Assembly: GCA_050261495.1 (NCBI GenBank)
Contig: JBLNDI010000082.1
Location: forward strand, 1-37,153
DNA from: JBMNKL01 sp050261495
GTDB taxonomy: Bacteria > Bacillota > Clostridia > Acetivibrionales > DTU013
Length of the DNA: 37,153 bases
Direction of reading: 5' to 3'
The notes under the pieces were generated by a model. It was given only the letters and a program-made list of their open reading frames with translations. It was not told the origin of the DNA and ran no database searches. Below are positions 1 through 7,258 of this stretch, piece by piece (position 1 is the first letter of the stretch; the number at the start of each line of letters is the position of its first letter). Position numbers and translations under genes: made by a program.

Positions 1-36
1 ATGTTGAACAAATGGGCGGGAAATTGGCAAGAATGA
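1..36 (+). CDS. Tail of an upstream gene (partial)
   Basis: Frame 1 is open from the window edge for 11 codons and ends in TGA at 34-36. That stop overlaps the ATG at 33-35 in the ATGA arrangement typical of translationally coupled genes, which is the only reason to think this is the 3' end of a real gene. Eleven residues cannot identify a family. Confidence 0.22.
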   Translation: MLNKWAGNWQE

Positions 37-704
37 ATTTTAACGACTACAAGCCTTTACGCGAGATTATTTTCGACACGATCAGGGAAGCTATCATAGT
101 TGGCGAACTGAAACCCGGAGAAAGGCTGATGGAGGTGCAACTGGCCGAGAAGATGGGCGTCAGCAGGACGCCGGTGAGAGAGGCGATCAGAAAGCTGGAG
201 CTTGAAGGGCTTGTTGAGATGCTTCCGAGGAAGGGCGCCCGGGTGGCGAACCTTTCGGAGAAGGAAATCATGGATGTCCTCGAAGTGCGGTCTACTCTTG
301 ACGGGCTCGCGTCATCATTGTCAGCAATGCGCATAACCGATGACGAAATCAAAGAGTTGAAGCAAATTCTTGCCCAATTTATCGCTTGCGTGGAGAAGAA
401 CAACCTGCAAGGATCCATAAAGAAGGATGTGGAGTTTCACGACGTCATTTACCGTTCGTCAAGAAACGACAAGCTGATCCAGATATCGAACAATCTAAGG
501 GAACAGGTGCAGAGATACAGAGTGATATATATGAAAGACTACAGCAGTTCGAAGGAGCTTATAAAGGAGCATACGGAGATATGCGACGCGATTTCACGAA
601 GGGATCCCGAGGCAGCCATGAAATGTGCCCAGGTTCATATAAAGAAGCAGGAAGAGTCGATAATCAGATCCATTAAGACTAATAAACAGAACGTGGAAAT
701 ATGA
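33..704 (+). CDS. GntR-family transcriptional regulator (FadR/FCD subfamily)
   Basis: A one-component regulator of about 223 aa. Residues roughly 5-70 form a winged helix-turn-helix with the GntR hallmark VSRTPVREAIRKLELEGLVE. The helical C-terminal half has the FCD-type features: an LEVRSTLDGLAS helix, a DVEFHDVIYRSS segment and a late EHTEICDAI helix whose His residues usually help bind a metal or small carboxylate effector. The effector is not predictable. I prefer the ATG at 33 to the in-frame ATG at 12 because it overlaps the stop of the upstream frame (ATGA) and the domain starts right after it. The gene converges on the HMA gene, and the two share a hairpin between their stops. No metabolic gene lies beside it in this window, so its targets remain unknown. 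Confidence 0.9.
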   Translation: MNFNDYKPLREIIFDTIREAIIVGELKPGERLMEVQLAEKMGVSRTPVREAIRKLELEGLVEMLPRKGARVANLSEKEIMDVLEVRSTLDGLASSLSAMRITDDEIKELKQILAQFIACVEKNNLQGSIKKDVEFHDVIYRSSRNDKLIQISNNLREQVQRYRVIYMKDYSSSKELIKEHTEICDAISRRDPEAAMKCAQVHIKKQEESIIRSIKTNKQNVEI

Positions 705-728
705 CGGGGATGTCTGGGACACCCCGTC
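703..728. terminator. Shared hairpin between convergent genes
   Basis: GACGGGG (703-709) pairs with CCCCGTC (722-728) and TGTC (711-714) pairs with GACA (718-721), leaving A710 bulged and a 3-nt loop. The 11-bp stem fills the whole intergenic space and overlaps the stop codons of both genes. There is no U-tract on the plus side, so it may act as a bidirectional terminator or a transcript-end stabiliser. Confidence 0.55.
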
Positions 729-934
729 TATTGCACTATTTCATAGCCCATTTCCTCAATTTTGCTTTTTATATCCTGGGGCTGCATTATATCGGGGTTG
801 TATAGCACTTTCACCGCTTGTTCCTTTAAATCCACGTCGACGCTTTCTATTCCCTCCATGCTGCCCAGGCCGTCTTTAATGCGGTTTGCGCATATGCTGC
901 AGGAGATTGAGGGTACGTTAAAAGTAGTTTCCAT
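728..934 (-). CDS. Heavy-metal-associated (HMA) domain protein, CopZ-like
   Basis: A 68-aa single HMA domain with the ferredoxin-like pattern of copper chaperones. It binds a soft metal, typically Cu(I), through a CxxC loop, here SISCSICANRI (Cys12 and Cys15). The usual Met two positions before the first Cys is replaced by Ile. The C-terminal segment ending in EEMGYEIVQ matches the usual last strand. GGAGGT at 940-945 sits 5 nt before the ATG. No copper ATPase or CsoR-type repressor lies nearby, so it is an orphan chaperone here. Copper is the default guess, but other thiophilic metals are possible. Confidence 0.85.
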   Translation of the reverse strand: METTFNVPSISCSICANRIKDGLGSMEGIESVDVDLKEQAVKVLYNPDIMQPQDIKSKIEEMGYEIVQ

Positions 935-995
935 GCAATACCTCCGGTATGTTTTTTTGGATTATTCGTATTATTTGCTTTTTTGAGAAAAGAAT

Positions 996-1033
996 TATAA
1001 TGTCAAACAAATATTTAAGAATAAACGTATAAT
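996..1033 (+). promoter_or_regulatory. Candidate -10 elements upstream of the AAA ATPase gene
   Basis: Two perfect TATAAT hexamers (996-1001 and 1028-1033) lie in an AT-rich 150-bp gap between the divergent HMA and AAA genes. Neither has a good -35 at 17 bp; TTGCTT at 975-980 is 15 bp from the first. The second is best placed for the AAA gene. Assignment is tentative. Confidence 0.3.
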
Positions 1034-1086
1034 TTATTGCGATATCATCGTGTGCGGCGGAAATTGAGCCAAATGGGGGATTGCCA

Positions 1087-2721
1087 ATGAGCACAGGGGA
1101 ATTTTGGTATGATAGTTTTTTAAGTAAATACAAATCCGGCATTTCACATGAATTCCTTTTCTATTTCAATGTCCGGGACCTGGTGGATAATTACAGGTAC
1201 ATGGACAGGTATATTTACGATGAATTCATCAAGCCGAGGAATTTTGGCATTGTCGCTTTTTACGACATATCGAGAGGGCTGACATTCCTTGACGCCGGTA
1301 TGGAAAAGGAATTTAACATCATAACTTCGAACGAGGCGGCAAACCTGATGAATGCAATGCCGTCCCGCCTTTTCCCGTTTATTGACAAGGCGCTGAAGAA
1401 TACAAAGATGGCGCTTTTTATAGACCACGTGGAAAAAATCATACCGTCGGGCGACATTGCAAGCATGACGCTGGAGGAAAGAATCGCGTTAATCTGGATT
1501 TGCGAGTGGTCGGTAAATGCCAGGATTTCATCCGTCGGCAGCACGATCCTGATGCTGGCCGACAACCTGGCGGACTTAAGCCGCGAAGTGCTCAAGTCGT
1601 CGTACAGGATAGAACCCATCCTTGTAAGCCTTCCGGGGGAAGAGGAACGAAGGGAGTACATTGAATACCTGCTGAAGGACAACACGGTGAAGACGGATAT
1701 TACCATTGACGAGTTTGCGAAATTATCATCAGGGCTCAGCAAGAAATCAATCAAGGATATAAAGCTTAAATCGGAAGCCGAGGGCATACCCATAAGCTTT
1801 GAATTTATCAAGGAAAAAAAGCATTCGGTACTCCAGAAGGAGTATGGAGATGTCATGGAATTTATATACCCGGAAATCGGGTTTGAAGACATAGGGGGCA
1901 TGGACAAGGCGAAAGACTACCTGCTTAAGAACGTTGTCAAGCCGATAAAGAAAGGCGATCTTCGGAGGGTCCCGATGGGCATCCTTCTTTGCGGGCCGTC
2001 CGGCACAGGCAAAACGCTGCTTGTAAATGCGCTGGCAAAGGCCAGCGGTTTCAACTGCGTCAAGATAGATATGTCCAGGATTCTCGGGCAGTACGTGGGG
2101 GAGAGCGAAAAGAATTTCAAGAAATGCCTGCTGGGCGCGCAATCACAACATCCTGTCATTGTCTTTGTTGATGAGATCGATACGGCTTTCCGCAGGGGAG
2201 AGAGCGGGGACAGCGGCGTCAGCAGGAATATTTTCAGTGAATTTTTGCAATTCACCGGCAATACTAATAACAGGGGAAAAGTCATTTTTATAGCCGCGAC
2301 CAACAGGCCTGATCTCATTGATCCTGCTTTAAAGCGGGCCGGCAGGTTTGACAAGAAGATTCCTATACTTTTGCCGGATGAAAAGGAGAGGGCGGAGATA
2401 TTTAAAATAATAATCAGGAAGTACGGGTTTCGGACGGATGTGGAGGACTTTTCGATTTTTTCAGCAGAGACAGAGAACTATACCGGCGCCGAAATCGAAA
2501 CGGTGGTGCGCAAAGCCTACGAACTCGCAAGTGAGGACGATGAAAAAGGCGAGTTGCTTACCGCCAGAATCATGGGCGAGGCTATTAAAAGGTGCCGTCC
2601 AAGCACACAGCAGGTGCAGTTCATGACAATGCTGGCAATCGAGGAATGCGACGACAAGGACCTATTGCCCGAAAAATACAAGGGGCTTCTTGACAAGAAA
2701 AACCTGTCCACCGGGAGATAA
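1087..2721 (+). CDS. Tandem AAA ATPase with degenerate first domain (Ycf46/Vps4-like)
   Basis: A protein of 544 aa. The C-terminal half is a classical AAA domain: Walker A GPSGTGKT (303-310), Walker B VFVDEID with D362/E363, and a second region of homology ATNRPDLIDPALKRAGRFD carrying sensor-1 Asn and arginine fingers, as in CDC48, Vps4 and FtsH-type AAA proteins. The N-terminal half also looks AAA-derived: ALFIDHVEKI resembles a Walker B strand and LADNLADLS followed by ILVSLPGEEERREYI resembles sensor 1 and the post-finger strand. It lacks a P-loop, so it is probably a non-hydrolysing scaffold domain, as in cyanobacterial Ycf46. TTG at 1081 is also in frame, but TGGGGGA lies right before it and is correctly spaced only for the ATG at 1087. 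It is followed 120 bp on by a PspA/IM30 gene and then a membrane coiled-coil gene, suggesting it remodels a membrane-bound assembly (inference). Confidence 0.88.
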   Translation: MSTGEFWYDSFLSKYKSGISHEFLFYFNVRDLVDNYRYMDRYIYDEFIKPRNFGIVAFYDISRGLTFLDAGMEKEFNIITSNEAANLMNAMPSRLFPFIDKALKNTKMALFIDHVEKIIPSGDIASMTLEERIALIWICEWSVNARISSVGSTILMLADNLADLSREVLKSSYRIEPILVSLPGEEERREYIEYLLKDNTVKTDITIDEFAKLSSGLSKKSIKDIKLKSEAEGIPISFEFIKEKKHSVLQKEYGDVMEFIYPEIGFEDIGGMDKAKDYLLKNVVKPIKKGDLRRVPMGILLCGPSGTGKTLLVNALAKASGFNCVKIDMSRILGQYVGESEKNFKKCLLGAQSQHPVIVFVDEIDTAFRRGESGDSGVSRNIFSEFLQFTGNTNNRGKVIFIAATNRPDLIDPALKRAGRFDKKIPILLPDEKERAEIFKIIIRKYGFRTDVEDFSIFSAETENYTGAEIETVVRKAYELASEDDEKGELLTARIMGEAIKRCRPSTQQVQFMTMLAIEECDDKDLLPEKYKGLLDKKNLSTGR

Positions 2722-2768
2722 GTACGGCTTTTGCGCTTTTTACGGCACTAATACGCTTTACATTACTA

Positions 2769-2796
2769 TTGATTTATTATAAATTAATTATATACA
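2769..2796 (+). promoter_or_regulatory. Candidate promoter of the pspA-like gene
   Basis: TTGATT (2769-2774) and TATACA (2791-2796) are 16 bp apart in an AT-rich gap after the AAA gene. Both elements are imperfect. Readthrough from the AAA gene is equally possible, since I see no terminator in the gap. Confidence 0.3.
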
Positions 2797-2841
2797 AAAA
2801 CTGGCGGGACATACCAAAATATAAACGGGGAGGCTATTATT

Positions 2842-3570
2842 ATGGGTTTTTTCAGCAGACTGGGAGCATTGATAAGAGGATTCTTCGGGCGCTTGCTGGG
2901 CAATATCGAAGAAAACAATCCTGAGCTGCTTTTTGAAGACATCAAGATGCAGATTGAAAAGGCGAGAAAAGAGGCCGAACAGCAAATACTTGATATCCAG
3001 ACAAACGCGGAAATGATAAAAATCGAGATGAAGAACGCGGAAAAGAATCTTGCCGCGGTTAAATCCCGGGTAGAAGCGGCGCAGAAGCAAGGCGACCGCG
3101 AACTGCTCATAGAACTGCTTATGCAGGAGGAGGAATACCAGTCCACCTATGATACCCACAAGGCGACTTATGACGCCGCAATGGCGGAAGTAGCGAAGAT
3201 AAGGGAAGATTACAAGATTTTCGAGTCCGAAATGTCTACCAAGCTTAACGAATTGAGGACGTTGAAATCCCAGGCGAAAATGGCCCAATTAAGGGAGAAT
3301 ATCAATTCCCTCAATGCTAAGTACACATCCAGGAGCAACAGGATCGGGCTGGTAAATGAGAGCATGGAAAGAGCAAGGGAAATGGTCAACAGGAAGACTG
3401 CGCGCGCAAACGCGGTGGAGTCGCTTGGAGATACAAACCTGGATCTCAAGCTTAAGAGGCTTGACATGAATTCCGCGAGAGAGAGGGCAAAAGCAAGGGC
3501 GGAAGCCATGCTCGGCAGCGAGCAGGGCTTTGAAGTAAAGGAAAAGGTTGAAAACAAGGCTACCCAGTAA
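2842..3570 (+). CDS. pspA: PspA/IM30 family membrane-remodelling protein
   Basis: A 242-aa, almost wholly helical and charged protein. It begins with an amphipathic helix (MGFFSRLGALIRGFFGRLLG) like the membrane-binding helix 0 of PspA and Vipp1. A hairpin of long coiled coils follows (about residues 30-190), including the family-typical pattern of paired basic/acidic helices and the NRKTARANA segment. PspA/IM30 proteins are the bacterial relatives of ESCRT-III: they polymerise on stressed inner membranes and limit proton leakage. The ribosome binding site GGGAGG ends about 9 nt before the ATG. There is no PspF, PspB/C or LiaFSR gene here. The partner genes are an AAA ATPase and a membrane coiled-coil protein, unlike the textbook Psp and Lia operons. 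Confidence 0.88.
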   Translation: MGFFSRLGALIRGFFGRLLGNIEENNPELLFEDIKMQIEKARKEAEQQILDIQTNAEMIKIEMKNAEKNLAAVKSRVEAAQKQGDRELLIELLMQEEEYQSTYDTHKATYDAAMAEVAKIREDYKIFESEMSTKLNELRTLKSQAKMAQLRENINSLNAKYTSRSNRIGLVNESMERAREMVNRKTARANAVESLGDTNLDLKLKRLDMNSARERAKARAEAMLGSEQGFEVKEKVENKATQ

Positions 3571-3653
3571 AGCCGGGTTATGCGGGAATCGGCGTGAAAG
3601 CTTGTTGAACCGACCGGCAGGTTTTTCACGACAGGACAGGTGGTTGAACCTAA

Positions 3654-4472
3654 ATGAAAACAAGAATGGTATTGATTGCGCTATTTAAAATAAGGAATAT
3701 CGGCATATTGGCCGTTGCGTTGATCCTGGCCTCCCTCCTGGGCGATCCGGATGCATTGCCGAGAGTACTTGGCTATGGCTATGCGTTGCCGGATTCCGTT
3801 ACCATAACGGGAAGCATTGCCGTTTATGCGGCATTTGTGCTTCAAACCCTTTTAAGCAAGCAGTTTCATGAGGATTTTAACCGCAAAGAAAAGCTTAGGA
3901 ACATCCGCGAGCTTAACCGGGTGGCAAACCGGCTGGCAAGCGAAGCGCGCAGGAATACCAACAACACGTACATGCAAAAACTCAAAAAAGTGATGGAAGA
4001 TAAAAACGATATATTCAATTTTTATTTTACAGGAGAACACAGTTATCTGAAGGAAAAAATCACGGAGCAGACCCTCAGCCTGGTCATTGCTTATCTTAAG
4101 CTTCTGAACAATTTTTGCATCAGGAACAGGGAGCTTAGCAGCGTGGATATAGGCGCAGTGACAAACAGGATAAACATAAACAACAGGAAACTGAGCTTTG
4201 CCAGGGATGTACACATGGCCGAAGACCTGAGAAAGGTAATCGAAATGGACGAAAAACTCATTGAAAGGCTTAAGGATGAAAAGAAGGAATTGGAGAGGAT
4301 CGGGGCAAAGCTGGATTACATGGAAAGCACCGTAAATATGTTCAAGCACCGGATCATGTCAAGCATTGAAAACGAGGATATGCTTGAACAGCTTGAGACA
4401 GCGGTAAACGAAGCCGAAGCGCTGGATAACGTCCTGGAAGACAGGCGGAGAAGCAGGCTGAGGAGGCAATAG
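3654..4472 (+). CDS. Two-TM coiled-coil membrane protein, unknown function
   Basis: A 272-aa protein I cannot place in a named family. The N-terminus has two likely membrane spans, about residues 12-30 (GILAVALILASLL) and 48-68 (TGSIAVYAAFVLQTLL). The remaining 200 residues are charged and helical with coiled-coil stretches (about 75-115 and 180-265), so the bulk should lie in the cytoplasm. It follows the PspA-like gene by 83 bp with no clear terminator, and the ribosome binding site is poor (GGTGG about 12 nt upstream; an alternative ATG is at 3666). Position and architecture suggest a membrane anchor or receptor for the PspA polymer or the AAA ATPase. This is inference from context only. 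Confidence 0.72.
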   Translation: MKTRMVLIALFKIRNIGILAVALILASLLGDPDALPRVLGYGYALPDSVTITGSIAVYAAFVLQTLLSKQFHEDFNRKEKLRNIRELNRVANRLASEARRNTNNTYMQKLKKVMEDKNDIFNFYFTGEHSYLKEKITEQTLSLVIAYLKLLNNFCIRNRELSSVDIGAVTNRININNRKLSFARDVHMAEDLRKVIEMDEKLIERLKDEKKELERIGAKLDYMESTVNMFKHRIMSSIENEDMLEQLETAVNEAEALDNVLEDRRRSRLRRQ

Positions 4473-4507
4473 GAAACAGCCGGATAAAGGAGATTTGCTG
4501 AGGAACC

Positions 4508-4885
4508 ATGGCGATATATTGCGGTGTTGATATTGTAGAGATAGAAAGGCTTAAAAAGTCGATCGACGAACTTGAGAACTTCAGGAACAGGGTATTTACA
4601 AAAGGTGAAATAGATTATTGCGAAAAAAGAAACAGGGCGAAATACGAAAGCTACGCCGCCAGGTTCGCGGCAAAGGAAGCGGTGCTGAAAGCATTTGGGA
4701 CAGGCCTGGCAGGAGACTTGGACTGGAAGCAGGTAGAAATACTTAATAATGAAAAGGGAAAACCTTATGTGGTACTGTCGGGAAATGCCCGGGAAATATT
4801 CGGCATGATCGGCGGAAAGAGCATAGATATCAGCCTCTCGCATTGCAGGGAATTTGCCGTGGCGTACGCGGTGATAGAAGCGTAG
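4508..4885 (+). CDS. acpS: Holo-[acyl-carrier-protein] synthase
   Basis: AcpS moves 4'-phosphopantetheine from coenzyme A to the conserved Ser of apo-ACP, activating it for fatty-acid synthesis. The 125-aa length is normal. The N-terminal GVDIVEIER carries the Mg-binding Asp8, and the FAAKEAVLKA helix carries Glu57 and the CoA-contacting Lys. The C-terminal SLSHCREFAVAYAV is also family-typical. AAAGGAG lies about 14 nt upstream of the ATG. It follows the membrane coiled-coil gene by only 35 bp and probably shares its transcript. The next gene is a lipoprotein. Confidence 0.95.
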   Translation: MAIYCGVDIVEIERLKKSIDELENFRNRVFTKGEIDYCEKRNRAKYESYAARFAAKEAVLKAFGTGLAGDLDWKQVEILNNEKGKPYVVLSGNAREIFGMIGGKSIDISLSHCREFAVAYAVIEA

Positions 4886-4957
4886 GGTGAATAAAGCGGT
4901 GACCGGAAACGGCGAGATAATGCACGGTGTTGGAATTGAACCTCATGGAGTTCGAAA

Positions 4958-5959
4958 ATGAAACTTAAATCCAGGCATATACACAAAAGATATATAATAC
5001 TGTTGTTGGCATGCGCGGTTTTCATTTCCGCGATCGTTTCAGGATGCGGGGACAGGACCGAGGAAACAGCCGTTGTAAACGGCACTTCCGGGCAGGCGGA
5101 TTCAGCCGTGGATTACATATATGGCATACCCATGGATGAAAATGCGGGAGTTGTAAAAGTAAACGTCGCCGATGTTTATGCCGGCCCTGATGTGAAATCG
5201 GCCAGGGTAACACAGGCCCTGTACAACCAGCCGGTCAGCATTTCCCGCAGCGAAGGCGGCTGGTCCAAAGTGACGACAGTTGACGGATGCTCGGGCTGGA
5301 TGAAAACCAAGCATATTGACAGGGATGTTTCCAGTATATACGGCAGGACTTACACACACAGGATTATTATTACCAGCAGGGAAAAAAGCATTTACTCCGA
5401 TCCTACCGGAGGCGTCACGGTTGCGGTCGCGCCCATGGGCTCCGAATTTTACGCGTTTAACAATTACGACGATGCATACGAAGTATTTCTTCCGGGCAAA
5501 AAAACCGGATGGCTCAAAGGAAGCGGGATTATACACGTAAAACTGGATGAAGTGATCCCGGTGACAAATGCGGACGATTTTGCTGCAACCGCGCTTAGAA
5601 TGAAAGGTGTGAGCTACCTTCTGAACGGATTGTCAGCCATGGGCATAGATGCCCCCGGCCTTGTATATATCTGTGCCCGGATAAACGGGATAAATCTGCC
5701 GAGGACCCTTGCCGGCCAATTCAACGTCGGAATTGAGATCGAGCCGGAAGCTGCAAAGGCGGGAGACCTGGTGTTCATGGCAGGCACGGGCGAGGGCGAA
5801 TCGGAAAAAGTTTCCTGTGTCGGGATATGCATTGGGGACGGAAGCTATATATATGCCGGCAGAAAAATAGGTTATGTGGCGATAGGCGACATAAACAGGG
5901 AAAACGAAGATGGAATCGTAATAGCCGCAAAACGCATTTTCAATGTCACGGATGACTGA
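4958..5959 (+). CDS. Lipoprotein with two SH3-like domains and an inactivated NlpC/P60 domain
   Basis: A 333-aa protein. The signal peptide ends in a lipobox, VSGC, with Cys30 the lipidated residue. A bacterial SH3-like module follows at about 62-115 (VKVNVADVYAGPD to GCSGWMKTKHI), with a second, weaker one at about 125-185. Residues 195-330 align by eye with NlpC/P60 peptidoglycan endopeptidases: the NLPRT.AGQ and AGDLVFM segments are in place. The catalytic motif normally reading GxDCSG is GIDAPG, with Ala232 instead of Cys, and the normal HVGIY is CVGIC, with Cys287 instead of His. Both substitutions were checked in the nucleotide sequence. The protein should therefore bind peptidoglycan or a partner without cutting it. 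Its 3' end overlaps that of the convergent glycosyltransferase gene by 14 bp. Confidence 0.85.
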   Translation: MKLKSRHIHKRYIILLLACAVFISAIVSGCGDRTEETAVVNGTSGQADSAVDYIYGIPMDENAGVVKVNVADVYAGPDVKSARVTQALYNQPVSISRSEGGWSKVTTVDGCSGWMKTKHIDRDVSSIYGRTYTHRIIITSREKSIYSDPTGGVTVAVAPMGSEFYAFNNYDDAYEVFLPGKKTGWLKGSGIIHVKLDEVIPVTNADDFAATALRMKGVSYLLNGLSAMGIDAPGLVYICARINGINLPRTLAGQFNVGIEIEPEAAKAGDLVFMAGTGEGESEKVSCVGICIGDGSYIYAGRKIGYVAIGDINRENEDGIVIAAKRIFNVTDD

Positions 5960-7091
5960 CGCTTAATGCTTCGGGCTTCACACGGGCAAGTCTTTTTGCA
6001 AGAGCCGCAATATCCTGGCACGCGCGCGGTTTGGCAAGCCTGCCGGCTGCTTCGGACATTTTCCGCAATACGCCGGGTTTGTCCAGTGTTTTTTGGAGTA
6101 CGGATTCGATGTCGTCCAGCCGGGACAGCCTTAAAGCGGCGTTTGAATTTACCAGAAACCTTGCGTTCCTTTCCTCCTGGCCGGGTATCGGCGTCACTAT
6201 TATCAACGGAAGTCTCATTATCAGCGCTTCCGATATGGTAATACCGCCCGGTTTTGTTATAATCAGATCGGAAGCTCCCATCAATTCGCTGATGTTGTCG
6301 GTATAACCCATTATCATTGTTTTCTTGCATGAGTCCCGCGATAAGCTTTCAAGCCGCTCTTTAAGCCTCCTGTTGTGTCCTGCGACGGCTATGACCTGGA
6401 TATCGCGACCAAGTGCCAGCAAAGACGAAAAGATGACGCTCATGCTGTCGAATCCGAGGCTTCCTCCCATGACCAGTATTGTAGGCTTGTTGTCAAGGCC
6501 GATTTTTTTCAGCAGAAACCTTCTGTCAGGCGGATCCGACATAAATTTTCCGGACACGGGTATGCCGCAGGTATGTATGATTTCCCTGCGTATTCCTGTC
6601 CTGACCATGTCTTCCTTGATGCAGTCGTGTGCTACCACAAGCGCGTCGATTTGGTCGAGTTTCCAGAAAAAATGATTTGTGTAGTCGGTTACGACGCCAA
6701 TTACAGGCATGTCCAGAAATCCTTTTTGTTTCATGCTCGAGACCATATGCAGCGGTATGGTGTGAGTGCATATTATTACATCGGGATTGCTATTTTCAAA
6801 AAGACTGTAAAGCCCGTGCGCCAATATTCCGTTAAGTCTTTTCACCATGTGCGAAATGGATTCGTCCTTTTCGGAAAGGTCATACAGTTTTCCGTATATA
6901 CCGGGAACGTTCCTTATCGTCTGCAAGTATGTACCCGTAATCAATTTCTCGGCCAGCGGGCCGATATATTTCAGCGCATCCACAATATCGACCCTGTAGT
7001 CGGCGGCTTGTTCCTCCATGTACTCTTTCAGGGCCTCCGCAGCCCTCGCATGTCCGCCGCCCGTGGCGGCGGTTAAAATAAGTATATGCAT
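5946..7091 (-). CDS. UgtP/MGDG-synthase-type glycosyltransferase
   Basis: A 381-aa GT28-type enzyme. The N-terminal domain opens with HILILTAATGGGHARAAEAL, the glycine-rich acceptor loop of MGDG synthases and Bacillus UgtP, and contains CTHTIPLHMVSSM. The C-terminal domain has the nucleotide-sugar signature KPGGITISEAL followed by PIPGQEERNA. Relatives add glucose or galactose from a UDP-sugar to diacylglycerol at the inner face of the membrane, producing glycolipids and lipoteichoic-acid anchors. Sugar and acceptor cannot be fixed from sequence. GGAGG sits about 11 nt before the ATG, directly beside a 10-8-10 perfect inverted repeat. It converges with the lipoprotein gene (14-bp overlap) and diverges from sleB. 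Confidence 0.88.
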   Translation of the reverse strand: MHILILTAATGGGHARAAEALKEYMEEQAADYRVDIVDALKYIGPLAEKLITGTYLQTIRNVPGIYGKLYDLSEKDESISHMVKRLNGILAHGLYSLFENSNPDVIICTHTIPLHMVSSMKQKGFLDMPVIGVVTDYTNHFFWKLDQIDALVVAHDCIKEDMVRTGIRREIIHTCGIPVSGKFMSDPPDRRFLLKKIGLDNKPTILVMGGSLGFDSMSVIFSSLLALGRDIQVIAVAGHNRRLKERLESLSRDSCKKTMIMGYTDNISELMGASDLIITKPGGITISEALIMRLPLIIVTPIPGQEERNARFLVNSNAALRLSRLDDIESVLQKTLDKPGVLRKMSEAAGRLAKPRACQDIAALAKRLARVKPEALSVSHP

Positions 7092-7107
7092 TAAAGGTTC
7101 ATCCTCC

Positions 7108-7135
7108 GGTATTCATTATTAGCAAAATGAATACC
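7108..7135. promoter_or_regulatory. Perfect 10-8-10 inverted repeat upstream of the glycosyltransferase
   Basis: GGTATTCATT (7108-7117) and AATGAATACC (7126-7135) are exact complements separated by 8 nt. On the minus strand the second arm runs directly into the GGAGG ribosome binding site of the glycosyltransferase gene. It could be a repressor operator or an mRNA hairpin that affects access to that site. Confidence 0.55.
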
Positions 7136-7258
7136 TGTTATAACAATAATGTTAAAGCGCCGATTTTGCCGGAATATTTTTTATTTTGAAGCAAAAAATA
7201 ATACTGCCCGGATAATGAAAACAACCTGGCACAGGCTTTTATAAGGGAGGGTAATGCC

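Noticed and set aside
1081..1086. TTG 1081 as start of the AAA ATPase
   Set aside because: The ribosome binding site would abut it; ATG 1087 has proper spacing.
6375..7076. Long plus-strand frame (233 codons) opposite the glycosyltransferase
   Set aside because: It is antisense to a gene with full family motifs, has no ribosome binding site and encodes no recognisable domain.
7172..7200. Possible sigma-G promoter of sleB (GAATA, 15 bp, CAAAAAATA)
   Set aside because: The -10 matches the CATNNTA-type consensus poorly; AT-richness alone can explain it.
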